Assembly: GCA_903912585.1 (NCBI GenBank)
Contig: CAIWHY010000420.1
Coordinates: 1-12,710, forward strand
Source: an uncultured Thermoleophilia bacterium
GTDB taxonomy: Bacteria; Actinomycetota; Thermoleophilia; UBA2241
Direction of reading: 5' to 3'
DNA length: 12,710 nucleotides
Shown here: in pieces, positions 1-9,437 of the stretch
Numbering within the stretch: the first letter of the stretch is position 1
How the letters are laid out: every line of letters begins with the position of its first letter
Notes under the pieces: generated by a model
What the model was told of the DNA's origin: nothing
What the model saw: the letters and a program-made list of their open reading frames with translations, nothing else
The model's database searches: none
Translations under genes and position numbers: made by a program

Positions 1-376
1 CGGCCTCGGTCATGAAGAGGTCGATGCGGCAGCTCCCCGCCGTGGCCCACTCGGGCGGCGCCTCCCCGAACAGCGTGCAGTTGCGCCGGATCTCGGCGCA
101 GGCGAACAGCTTGCGGTCCGGATCCACGGCGTCCAGGACCTCCATCACGCGGATATCCTCGGCCGCGCGCGCGAGCGCGAACCCTCCGGCGATGCCTTCG
201 GTCCCCACGACCAGCTGCGCGTCCTTCATGCGCGTGAAGACCTTGGCCAGGTACCGCCCGGGGATCTGCTGGAAGCGCGCGAGGTCCACCACGCTGATGG
301 GCGCGTCCGACGTTGCGAGTATGAGCAGGGAGTGCAGCGCGTATTCCGCGCCGGCGCCATAGAGATACGACTTCAA
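1..376 (-). CDS. Rrf2-family transcriptional regulator, 3' end outside window
   Basis: This is a DNA-binding repressor or sensor of the Rrf2 family (relatives IscR, NsrR, CymR). About 125 residues are visible and the frame stays open to the window edge. Residues 10-55 give the expected winged helix-turn-helix, with LARFQQIPGRYLAKVF as the recognition region. Residues 70-85 (EDIRVMEVLDAVD) match the family's dimerisation helix. Three cysteines follow at 93, 100 and 116. In family members such cysteines often hold an Fe-S cluster, but the spacing here (6 and 15 residues between) is wider than in IscR, so cluster binding is only possible. The start is a TTG at 374-376: an in-frame TGA lies 12 nt upstream, no ATG occurs in frame until residue 50, and the 8-nt SD GAGGTGAT sits just before it. 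It has its own promoter and a likely autoregulatory operator. The target genes are not visible. Confidence 0.85.
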   Translation of the reverse strand, partial: MKSYLYGAGAEYALHSLLILATSDAPISVVDLARFQQIPGRYLAKVFTRMKDAQLVVGTEGIAGGFALARAAEDIRVMEVLDAVDPDRKLFACAEIRRNCTLFGEAPPEWATAGSCRIDLFMTEA

Positions 377-401
377 ACTATCACCTCACAGGAGATAGTT
401 T
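375..401. promoter_or_regulatory. Inverted-repeat operator over the Rrf2 gene start
   Basis: Perfect 8-bp arms AAACTATC (375-382) and GATAGTTT (394-401) are separated by 11 bp, for a total span of 27 bp. The repeat covers the -10 element, the presumed transcription start, the SD and the first base of the TTG codon of the Rrf2 gene. AT-rich arms in a very GC-rich region stand out. Rrf2 proteins bind as dimers to dyad sites of this size, so autorepression is the natural inference. Binding is not shown. Confidence 0.6.
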
Positions 402-424
402 ACCGCTCCATCGCCCTCCGTCAA
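397..424 (-). promoter_or_regulatory. Sigma-70-type promoter of the Rrf2 gene
   Basis: On the minus strand the -35 is TTGACG (419-424, five of six consensus bases) and the -10 is TAAACT (397-402, four of six), with a 16-bp spacer. Transcription would start near 390, giving a very short leader with just the SD. The -10 overlaps one arm of the inverted repeat, as expected of a repressed promoter. Confidence 0.55.
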
Positions 425-738
425 GCTCAGCACATCAGGGTCGGGGCCGTGAGAGCCCACAGAACGGTCAGCACCGGCTGGCGAGCGCGACGATGATGAA
501 GCGCACGTAGTGCCTGAGCGTCGTCGCGGGGCGGAGCGCCCGAGCCACCCCTGAGCCTGCTTGACGCCGTACTGCTCGCAGACCCAAGCGCCGAACGAGC
601 CGCGCAGGCCCTTCGCACTGCCTCTCCGAGATCTTCGGGACCTGAGGACTTCAGGAGGTCTCATCGGTCTCCACGTCGACCCCGCGTTACCGGGCGCGTG
701 CCCACGGGTACCAGCACGGCATGGGCAAGGTCGCTTGA
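402..738. other. Gene-free stretch holding the integrase relic and the Rrf2 promoter
   Basis: Apart from the recombinase remnant (468-613) and the -35 of the Rrf2 promoter, I see no intact gene. A 120-aa minus-strand frame crosses it (386-748), but its composition is arginine/serine-rich outside the integrase-like part, and it reads over the Rrf2 promoter. No terminator was found. Confidence 0.5.
468..613 (-). pseudogene. Tyrosine recombinase (integrase) C-terminal remnant, frameshifted
   Basis: Two minus-strand frames together resemble the end of a phage-type integrase. From 613 down to 533 the frame reads LRGSFGAWVCEQYGVKQAQ followed by GWLGRS, matching the family's box II pattern (LRHTFA..., then ..vQ.wLGHs). 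After a shift of one nucleotide near 515-535 the next frame reads PATTLRHYVRF and ends at a TGA at 468-470. TTLRHY carries the position of the catalytic tyrosine. The box II arginine is kept (LRGSF), but the histidines expected just before it and in LGHS are lost. No N-terminal part, attachment site or tRNA is seen nearby, so this is a relic of an integrated element. The frames are seen directly; the family call rests on motif memory and could be wrong. Confidence 0.5.
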
Positions 739-1254
739 GTGCACGCACAGCAGCTCCTCATCGGGGTCACCGGCGCGCTGCTCGGCGTCATCGGCTGGCT
801 GTTCGTGGGCATGTACCTGCAGAGGCGCGAGCATGCCCGCCACGCGCGCGACGCCGGTCGCGCCGTCTACTTCGAGCTCGGCGCGAATCACCTCATCGTG
901 TTCACGGCGCTTGAGTACGGCACCTTCGGGGTGCTCAGCCGCGCGACGTTCGACGCACTCCTGCCGCAGCTGGCGACCTGGCTGCCCGCAGCCGAGCTCC
1001 AGGCACTGGCGCTGGCATATCTCGGCCACGGCGCCTATCGGCAGGTCGCCGAGGAGCCGGGCCTCCCCGCCGACGCGCGTCGCGCGGCTCTGTCGGCGCT
1101 CAGCGAGACGCACCGCGTGGCCGTGGAACTGCTTCGCCGCCGGGTCTTCTCGCCTGCCGAGATCGGCTCTCTGGCCAAGTACGCCGGCGAGCAGAACGCA
1201 CGACTCATGAGCACGGCCCAACCGGATGATCCGGGCTCCGCGACGGGGCCGTAA
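739..1254 (+). CDS. Membrane-anchored hypothetical protein
   Basis: I do not recognise this 171-residue protein. The N-terminus has one clear hydrophobic helix (about residues 6-27, LLIGVTGALLGVIGWLFVGM) followed by RREHARHAR, so it is probably a single-pass inner-membrane protein with its body in the cytoplasm. The rest is helical and alanine/leucine-rich with no cysteines and no recognisable catalytic motif. The start is GTG at 739 with AAGG about 8 nt upstream; an ATG at 721 is followed at once by a stop. Its TAA (1252-1254) overlaps the SD of the next gene, so the two are probably one operon. A function for the pair cannot be deduced. Confidence 0.65.
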   Translation: MHAQQLLIGVTGALLGVIGWLFVGMYLQRREHARHARDAGRAVYFELGANHLIVFTALEYGTFGVLSRATFDALLPQLATWLPAAELQALALAYLGHGAYRQVAEEPGLPADARRAALSALSETHRVAVELLRRRVFSPAEIGSLAKYAGEQNARLMSTAQPDDPGSATGP

Positions 1255-1269
1255 GGAGGTGCAGATTCC

Positions 1270-1728
1270 ATGACCGATGTAGCTGAGAGTGAATCGAGCA
1301 ACCGGGCTCTCGTGAGCCGCATGCAGGAGGCGATCGGCGCAGGAGACTACGAGAAGCTCCGAGCGCTCGTCCATGCGGACGTGGTGCAGGAGATGCCGCA
1401 ATCAGGCGAGCGCGTGGTCGGGGTCGACAACCTCATTGCCACGCTCGCCAACCGTCCTGGTCGACCGGCACCAGATTCCGCGCCCGCCCAGCTCATCGGC
1501 GAGGAGCCCCGCTACGTCATGACGCCGACGTTCAACCTGGTGCGCGTGGAGGGCACCGGAGACACCTTCACCGTGTACAACCGCACGCGCTATCCGGATG
1601 GCTCCGACTGGTATGTGATCTCCGTCGTCACGCTGCGCGACGGCAAGATCGCCAAGCAGGTGGCGTTCTTTGCCCCATGCTTTGCGGCGCCTGAATGGCG
1701 AGCGCAATGGGTGGAATCGACGGACTGA
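1270..1728 (+). CDS. SnoaL/NTF2-like fold protein
   Basis: A 152-residue protein with the layout of the NTF2/SnoaL-like cone fold: an opening helix pair (NRALVSRMQEAIGAGDYEKLR), then ALVHADVVQEMP with a VVGVDNLIATL segment, then paired strands near the end (FTVYNRTRYPDGSDWYVIS, then TLRDGKIAKQVAFFA). The strand motif LRDGKI...V.FF is typical of these proteins. Members act as small enzymes (isomerases, dehydratases, polyketide cyclases) or ligand-binding proteins, and the substrate cannot be read here. The start ATG has a near-perfect SD, AAGGAGGT at 1253-1260, that overlaps the stop of the preceding membrane protein gene, which suggests translational coupling. The fold assignment is fairly safe; no function is claimed. 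Confidence 0.75.
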   Translation: MTDVAESESSNRALVSRMQEAIGAGDYEKLRALVHADVVQEMPQSGERVVGVDNLIATLANRPGRPAPDSAPAQLIGEEPRYVMTPTFNLVRVEGTGDTFTVYNRTRYPDGSDWYVISVVTLRDGKIAKQVAFFAPCFAAPEWRAQWVESTD

Positions 1729-1931
1729 TCCGGGCCGCGCCGGCAAGGCAGGGCGAGTCAGCGGCGGCGACTTGCGAGCGCGACGCCGTTGTCGAGCGCC
1801 GGCTGCGCGTCCTCGGCGGCCTTCTCCTCGCCCCGTCGAGCGCCGCCCGCGGCACCTCGTCAAGCCCGGCCACGGCATTCGCCCGCGCGGCGGTGATGAG
1901 ATACATGTGGCTGGAGGATGCGGGGAACGAC
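1729..1931. other. Convergent intergenic region with possible decayed minus-strand ORF
   Basis: The region lies between convergent genes. On the minus strand an ATG at 1906 opens a protein-like frame (MYLITAARANAVAGLDEVPR). About 75 nt later a second frame reads EEKAAEDAQPALDNGVALAS and stops at 1758. Joined by one frameshift they would make a product of about 48 residues. There is no SD before the ATG, and neither part is recognised. It may be a decayed gene downstream of arr or chance. No clear hairpin terminator was seen. Confidence 0.2.
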
Positions 1932-2429
1932 TCAGTCGATCGCCTCGACACCGAGTCGCTTGAGTCGCTCAAGGTTGTCCTTCATGGCCTTGAGCGTTTC
2001 GGGGGAGTGCCCCTGCCAATCGGTGAGCTCGCCCGAGACCCGCAGCGGCTCCCGGGAGCGGTAGGACTTGGTCGGATTCCCGGGGAACTTCTTGTCCGTC
2101 AGATTGGGGTCGTCCTCGATCGGGCCGGTCGGTTCCACTCTGTAGATTCTCCCGCGACCTTCGCCGAGCGCCAGCTCCGCCCCCCAGGTGGCGGCGTCCA
2201 GGGTGCCGGTGACGTAGACGTAGGTTGCTTGCTTCCGCTTGCCGAAGTTGGAGCTGAAGCCGGGCTCGATCAGGTCTCCCGGCTTCAGCTCGGCCTTCGT
2301 GCCGTGGTAGAAGCGGTGCACGCCGGTGCCGTGGCACGTGGCACAGGGCTGCTCGTCGATGGCCCCCCGCCCGTGGCAAACGGGGCACGGGTCTGTCACG
2401 ACGAACGGGCTTGGGTCGGCGGGTGCCAT
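1932..2429 (-). CDS. arr: Rifampin ADP-ribosyltransferase (Arr) with N-terminal zinc-finger-like segment
   Basis: Arr transfers ADP-ribose from NAD+ to the C23 hydroxyl of rifamycins and inactivates them in the cytoplasm. Residues 40-165 are a full Arr domain: FYHGTKAELKPGDLIEPG, TWGAELALGEGRGRIYRVEP, GPIEDDPNLTDKKFPGNPT and SYRSREPLRV are nearly the family consensus. The catalytic triad known from M. smegmatis Arr (His19, Tyr49, Asp84) is at His42, Tyr72 and Asp107, a constant offset of 23. The protein is 165 residues against about 140 usual. The extra N-terminus has CPVCHGRG (15-22) and CATCHGTG (29-36), two DnaJ-type CxxCxGxG repeats that could bind one zinc. Start ATG with GAGGAG 7 nt upstream. 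It lies 20 nt after an unknown gene and is probably cotranscribed with it. Resistance is inferred from the family, not shown. Confidence 0.93.
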   Translation of the reverse strand: MAPADPSPFVVTDPCPVCHGRGAIDEQPCATCHGTGVHRFYHGTKAELKPGDLIEPGFSSNFGKRKQATYVYVTGTLDAATWGAELALGEGRGRIYRVEPTGPIEDDPNLTDKKFPGNPTKSYRSREPLRVSGELTDWQGHSPETLKAMKDNLERLKRLGVEAID

Positions 2430-2449
2430 CGGCTCGCTCCTCGTACCGG

Positions 2450-2914
2450 TCAGTACTCGCCCTTGATCACGAAGTACGAGCCCCTGATCGTCCCGGCCAG
2501 TTTGGACTTCTGCCGGGCGAACTTGAACTTCCCTTCCAGCTCCGCCGGCACGTCCATCCCCTCCGAGAGCTTGAAGCCGACGGCCCGCTTCTTGGGGTCG
2601 TCGATCGTGTACAGGACGTTGACCTCAAGGCCACTCTCGTAGAAGACGCAGGCCCAGAAGATGTTCTCCACCTGAAAGCGGGACGTCTCCAGGGGCTTGG
2701 CGGCAAACTCGATATCACGTTCTTCCTTGAGGATCTTGTTGACGTAGTCCAGCGTGTCCTGACTTTCGCGCGCCGCCGTGACCGTGAACTCATGCTGGTA
2801 CTTGTTCATGAAGTACCTGGCTTCATTGGCCCGGAGACCGGCAAGCGTGCCTGCCACCGGAGAGGTCTCCAGGCCGACCGTGGAGACGTCTTTGAAATCA
2901 ACGGGCATGGACAC
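2450..2914 (-). CDS. Hypothetical protein, first gene of the arr operon
   Basis: About 154 residues, with no recognised domain, no signal peptide and no membrane helix. The first half is mixed helix (ANEARYFMNKYQHEFTV, then QDTLDYVNKILKEERDIEF). The second half looks like beta strands with many lysines and aromatics (FWACVFYESGLEVNVLY, KFKFARQKSKLAGTIRG, ending SYFVIKGEY), which suggests a small soluble alpha/beta protein. I chose GTG at 2912-2914 because AGGAGG lies 6 nt before it. ATG at 2908 is an alternative with 12-nt spacing. The frame is open further up to 3001, but that extension is low-complexity and lies upstream of the SD. The stop is 20 nt before arr, so the two form an operon. 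The partner could tune or accompany Arr, but nothing in the sequence says how. Confidence 0.7.
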   Translation of the reverse strand: MSMPVDFKDVSTVGLETSPVAGTLAGLRANEARYFMNKYQHEFTVTAARESQDTLDYVNKILKEERDIEFAAKPLETSRFQVENIFWACVFYESGLEVNVLYTIDDPKKRAVGFKLSEGMDVPAELEGKFKFARQKSKLAGTIRGSYFVIKGEY

Positions 2915-3270
2915 TGTCGTCCTCCTCCTCCCGGTCCCGACGGGGATCCCGGAGTTGCTGACATGACCGCTCCGCATATACCCGCCGCAGCCGTTGGTCA
3001 TCGTCGGCCGGCATCGGCATAGACGAAGTCGACGATCACGCCGGCCTCGGATCGGCAGGTACGGGTCGGTCTTCTGGCGGGCGACCTTCCCCGCCTCCCG
3101 CCCCTCCCTTCGGCACCGGCGGCGTCCCCCCGCAGAGGCATGCCGCCGCGCCGAAGTTCCCCCCAGAGTTGACCCGAGGTTCCGCCCACCGGGTGACGAC
3201 CGGCGGCCGGCGCGACCGTAGGCTCTCTTCCGGTCAGCGCAATCGAGCGGAAGGGAAGGTGGGGGTCACC
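2915..3270. other. Divergent intergenic region, possible decayed ORF end
   Basis: The region separates the minus-strand arr operon from the plus-strand DUF6326 gene and must contain both promoters, but no convincing -35/-10 pair was found. On the minus strand, a frame reading KVARQKTDPYLPIR is followed, one frame over, by EAGVIVDFVYADAGRR with a stop at 2998-3000. These look protein-like and may be the decayed end of a gene that once preceded the arr operon. No start or family was recognised. Confidence 0.25.
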
Positions 3271-3720
3271 ATGGGAGGCACATCGAGTTTGGGGGCGAGA
3301 CTCTCGACGCTCTGGGTCGTGGTCATGTTCAACATGGTCTTCGCGGACATCCTGACCTTCATCAAGCCCGGAGCGCTGCAGGAGATGTGGGCTGGGCAAG
3401 CGGGCGTGCACGTCACTCCGGGGCTTCTGCTGGCGTTCGCGATACTGCTGGAGATCCCGGTCGCGATGATCTTCGTGTCTCGCGTCTTGAAGCCGAGCCT
3501 CAACCGCTGGGCGAACACCGTCGCCGCGGTGGTCACAACCGCGTTCGTCGTGGGCGGCGGGTCGCTGACTCCTCACTACGTGTTCTTCGCGACCGTGGAG
3601 ATCGCGTGCATGGCACTGATCGTCTGGTCCGTCTGGACGCAGCGCGACGCAGCGCGAGCATGGAGGCGTGAGCGCGCACGCGTCGTGACGTCGGGCGATC
3701 AGCCGAGGACAGAAGGATGA
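3271..3720 (+). CDS. DUF6326-family membrane protein
   Basis: A 149-residue integral membrane protein with four hydrophobic helices at about residues 12-30, 50-70, 82-97 and 102-122. The pattern LSTLWVVVMFNMVFADIL, then TPGLLLAFAILLEIPVAM, then SRVLK...NRWAN agrees with what I recall of DUF6326, a family of unknown function. The conserved Glu61-Ile-Pro in the second helix and Asn-Arg-Trp-Ala-Asn at its end are likely the structural core. The C-terminal 25 residues are basic (WRRERARVV) and probably cytoplasmic. The start ATG at 3271 has AAGGTGG about 8 nt upstream; a longer reading from 3169 adds an arginine-rich stretch without membrane character and was not used. Its stop overlaps the ATG of the next small ORF (ATGA), which indicates translational coupling. 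Confidence 0.8.
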   Translation: MGGTSSLGARLSTLWVVVMFNMVFADILTFIKPGALQEMWAGQAGVHVTPGLLLAFAILLEIPVAMIFVSRVLKPSLNRWANTVAAVVTTAFVVGGGSLTPHYVFFATVEIACMALIVWSVWTQRDAARAWRRERARVVTSGDQPRTEG

Positions 3721-3874
3721 ACGCGCTCGTCGAGGGCTACGCCGAAGGCAGAAGCTGGGGGCCTTCGCTGCACTCTACCCGGCGGCCGCCTATCTGGTGG
3801 CGGCCGTCGTGGGGCTCATCTGGGCCTTCGGGCTCGTCGCGAGCGGGATGATCTTCAACTCAGGCGCGGCGTGA
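3717..3874 (+). pseudogene. Small single-pass membrane protein, frameshifted
   Basis: An ATG at 3717-3719 overlaps the TGA of the DUF6326 gene (ATGA) and has AGAAGG directly before it. The frame reads MNALVEGYAEGR and then turns into tryptophan/serine-rich noise that stops near 3850. One frame over, from about 3759, the sequence is a clean membrane segment: AALYPAAAYLVAAVVGLIWA, then FGLVASGMIFNSGAA, ending at TGA 3872-3874. Adding one base near 3752-3755 (AGAAGC to AGAAAGC) would join them into a product of about 52 residues. It is therefore a recently broken gene or a sequencing indel. The two halves belonging to one gene is inference; the family is not recognised. It abuts the convergent gene with no gap. 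Confidence 0.55.
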
Positions 3875-4096
3875 CTACTCGAGGTGACAGGTCACCCAGC
3901 CCAAGAACCCGCGGTACGTCCAGTCGTCGTTACCGGACGTGTCGTCGTGGACGGCCTTGAAGAAGCAACTCGGGATCTCGCCGGCCTTGAGGCACTTCCT
4001 GATGCAGCGGTCGCAGGTGCTGTGCCTGCAGCCGGGGCTGTTTGGATTGAGAGGGCACTCGAGGTCCGTGCAGGTGCAGAAGTGCTCGTCGCTCAT
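3875..4096 (-). CDS. Cysteine-rich small protein, possibly DUF6485-like
   Basis: A 73-residue protein with nine cysteines (7, 9, 14, 23, 28, 31, 35, 44, 70), starting CTCTDLECP, with a central CDRCIRKCLKAGEIPSCFF. This spacing suggests a zinc- or metal-binding knot, and it resembles the DUF6485 pattern (CTC...C..C...lPaCfF) as I remember it; that assignment is tentative. There is no signal peptide, so it should be cytoplasmic. The start ATG has CGGAG 5-6 nt upstream. Its stop (3875-3877) touches the last base of the plus-strand gene on the other side. No promoter is visible between it and the hairpins upstream, so it may be expressed by read-through from the DUF5679 gene. Confidence 0.7.
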   Translation of the reverse strand: MSDEHFCTCTDLECPLNPNSPGCRHSTCDRCIRKCLKAGEIPSCFFKAVHDDTSGNDDWTYRGFLGWVTCHLE

Positions 4097-4123
4097 GGAT
4101 GTCTCCGATGCAGTCCGTAGACG

Positions 4124-4163
4124 CGGCCGGGGCCGGCGCCCCTGAAGGCGCCGGCCCCGGCCG
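4124..4163. repeat. Long GC palindrome (17-bp stem)
   Basis: Bases 4124-4140 pair perfectly with 4147-4163 around a six-base loop, CCTGAA. The stem is wholly G and C. It lies between the terminator of the DUF5679 gene and the start of the cysteine-rich gene. It may be a second terminator or an intergenic palindromic repeat: a 14-bp part of it, GGCCGGGGCCGGCG, returns at 12690-12703. Confidence 0.7.
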
Positions 4164-4170
4164 GTGAACC

Positions 4171-4194
4171 AAAACGGCCCGCTCGTGCGGGCCG
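4171..4194 (-). terminator. Intrinsic terminator after the DUF5679 gene
   Basis: On the minus strand an 8-bp perfect stem, CGGCCCGC / GCGGGCCG, with a four-base loop (4175-4194) is followed by TTTT (4171-4174). It begins 7 nt after the stop codon of the zinc-ribbon gene, the classic arrangement. Confidence 0.75.
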
Positions 4195-4201
4195 GGACCT
4201 G

Positions 4202-4351
4202 TTACTTGCTCTTGCCGATCTTGAACATCTTGGTGCCGCACTCCGGGCACACGCCCTGGGTGGCGGGCTTGCCGTTCTTCATCGTGACGGCCTTCTCGTC
4301 CTTCATCGTGCGCTTGGTGCGGCACTTGACGCAGTAAGCCTCGGTCGCCAT
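4202..4351 (-). CDS. DUF5679 zinc-ribbon protein
   Basis: A 49-residue protein with two CxxC knuckles: CVKC at 7-10 and CPEC at 35-38. The segment between (TMKDEKAVTMKNGKPATQGV) and the ending GTKMFKIGK match the DUF5679 family, small zinc ribbons of unknown role common in Actinobacteria and Chloroflexi. A single zinc ion would be bound by the four cysteines. The start is the ATG at 4351, with AAAGGAG 6 nt upstream; a longer reading from 4462 covers the promoter and is not supported. It has its own promoter (4409-4437) and terminator (4171-4194), so it is probably a one-gene unit. Confidence 0.88.
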   Translation of the reverse strand: MATEAYCVKCRTKRTMKDEKAVTMKNGKPATQGVCPECGTKMFKIGKSK

Positions 4352-4408
4352 GCAGTCTCCTTTCGGGACACTTGCGGGCCCCGTGCCCGCCCCCCTGATA
4401 TCGCGGGC

Positions 4409-4437
4409 AGCATACACCGCGACCGTCCCGCGCGCAA
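4409..4437 (-). promoter_or_regulatory. Probable promoter of the DUF5679 gene
   Basis: On the minus strand TTGCGC (4432-4437) and TATGCT (4409-4414) are separated by exactly 17 bp. Transcription would begin near 4402, giving a leader of about 50 nt that contains the AAAGGAG ribosome site. The -10 matches four of six bases and the -35 three, so this is moderate evidence. Confidence 0.4.
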
Positions 4438-4568
4438 TGAGGCTGGGCCGTGCCTGAACCACGCATGGCCTAGGCTCGGGGTGGCGACGCGGCGCTGGAC
4501 CACCTCACGCACGGGCGCGACCACCGCAGCGCGCTCCCGCCAGGCGCATCGCCAGAAGGCGCGAATGG

Positions 4569-9228
<4,660 letters not shown>

Positions 9229-9236
<8 letters not shown>

Positions 9237-9268
9237 CGTGTCCTATTCGCCGCCTGTTGTTTGTACAT
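9229..9268. promoter_or_regulatory. Paired TGTACA palindromes between gltB and glnA
   Basis: ATGTACAA (9229-9236) and its exact inverse TTGTACAT (9261-9268) lie 32 bp apart centre to centre, about three helical turns. Each core, TGTACA, is itself a palindrome. The first covers the TTG start of gltB. The second abuts a possible gltB -10 (TACTAT, minus strand, 9267-9272). A dimeric nitrogen regulator binding both sites is the inference; the sites do not resemble the standard GlnR box. Confidence 0.4.
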
Positions 9269-9279
9269 AGTAGACGAGC

Positions 9280-9332
9280 GGTCGCACGTGTTCTACTCTG
9301 TTGGCGTGCGAGCACTTTCGAGCGGTGCGACC
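9280..9332 (+). promoter_or_regulatory. GTGCGA repeat cluster with alternative pairings in the glnA leader
   Basis: TCGCAC (9282-9287), GTGCGA (9306-9311) and GTGCGA (9325-9330) are three copies of one hexamer, the first inverted. As RNA, 9282-9288 can pair with 9305-9311 (7 bp), or 9280-9287 can pair with 9325-9332 (8 bp, GGTCGCAC with GTGCGACC). The two pairings exclude each other. CGAGCGGT is also directly repeated at 9275 and 9319. This could be an operator cluster or an RNA switch. Confidence 0.35.
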
Positions 9333-9437
9333 TTCCGTGCCCTCGAGGTTCGAAAAAGGAGCCCGCAGGAAGAAACGCGAGAGCATACGAGCAACCACGC
9401 CCCTCTTGGGGGGCGCCGACGGCCTGAAAGGATGACT

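Noticed and set aside
12..362. 116-codon plus-strand frame
   Set aside because: Antisense shadow of the Rrf2 regulator, which has clear family motifs and a promoter.
1695..2642. 315-codon plus-strand frame
   Set aside because: Runs antisense across arr and part of the gene before it; both of those are better supported.
2998..3576. 192-codon minus-strand frame over the DUF6326 gene
   Set aside because: Most of it is antisense to the membrane protein and is Arg/His-rich. Only its last residues (2998-3060) look protein-like and are reported separately.
9316..9355. TTTCGA / TCGAAA inverted repeat in the glnA leader
   Set aside because: Only 6-bp arms with a 28-bp spacer; likely chance given other stronger repeats nearby.
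9237..9437. Known glnA glutamine riboswitch
   Set aside because: I could not recognise its conserved core, and it is known mainly from cyanobacteria and marine phages or metagenomes.
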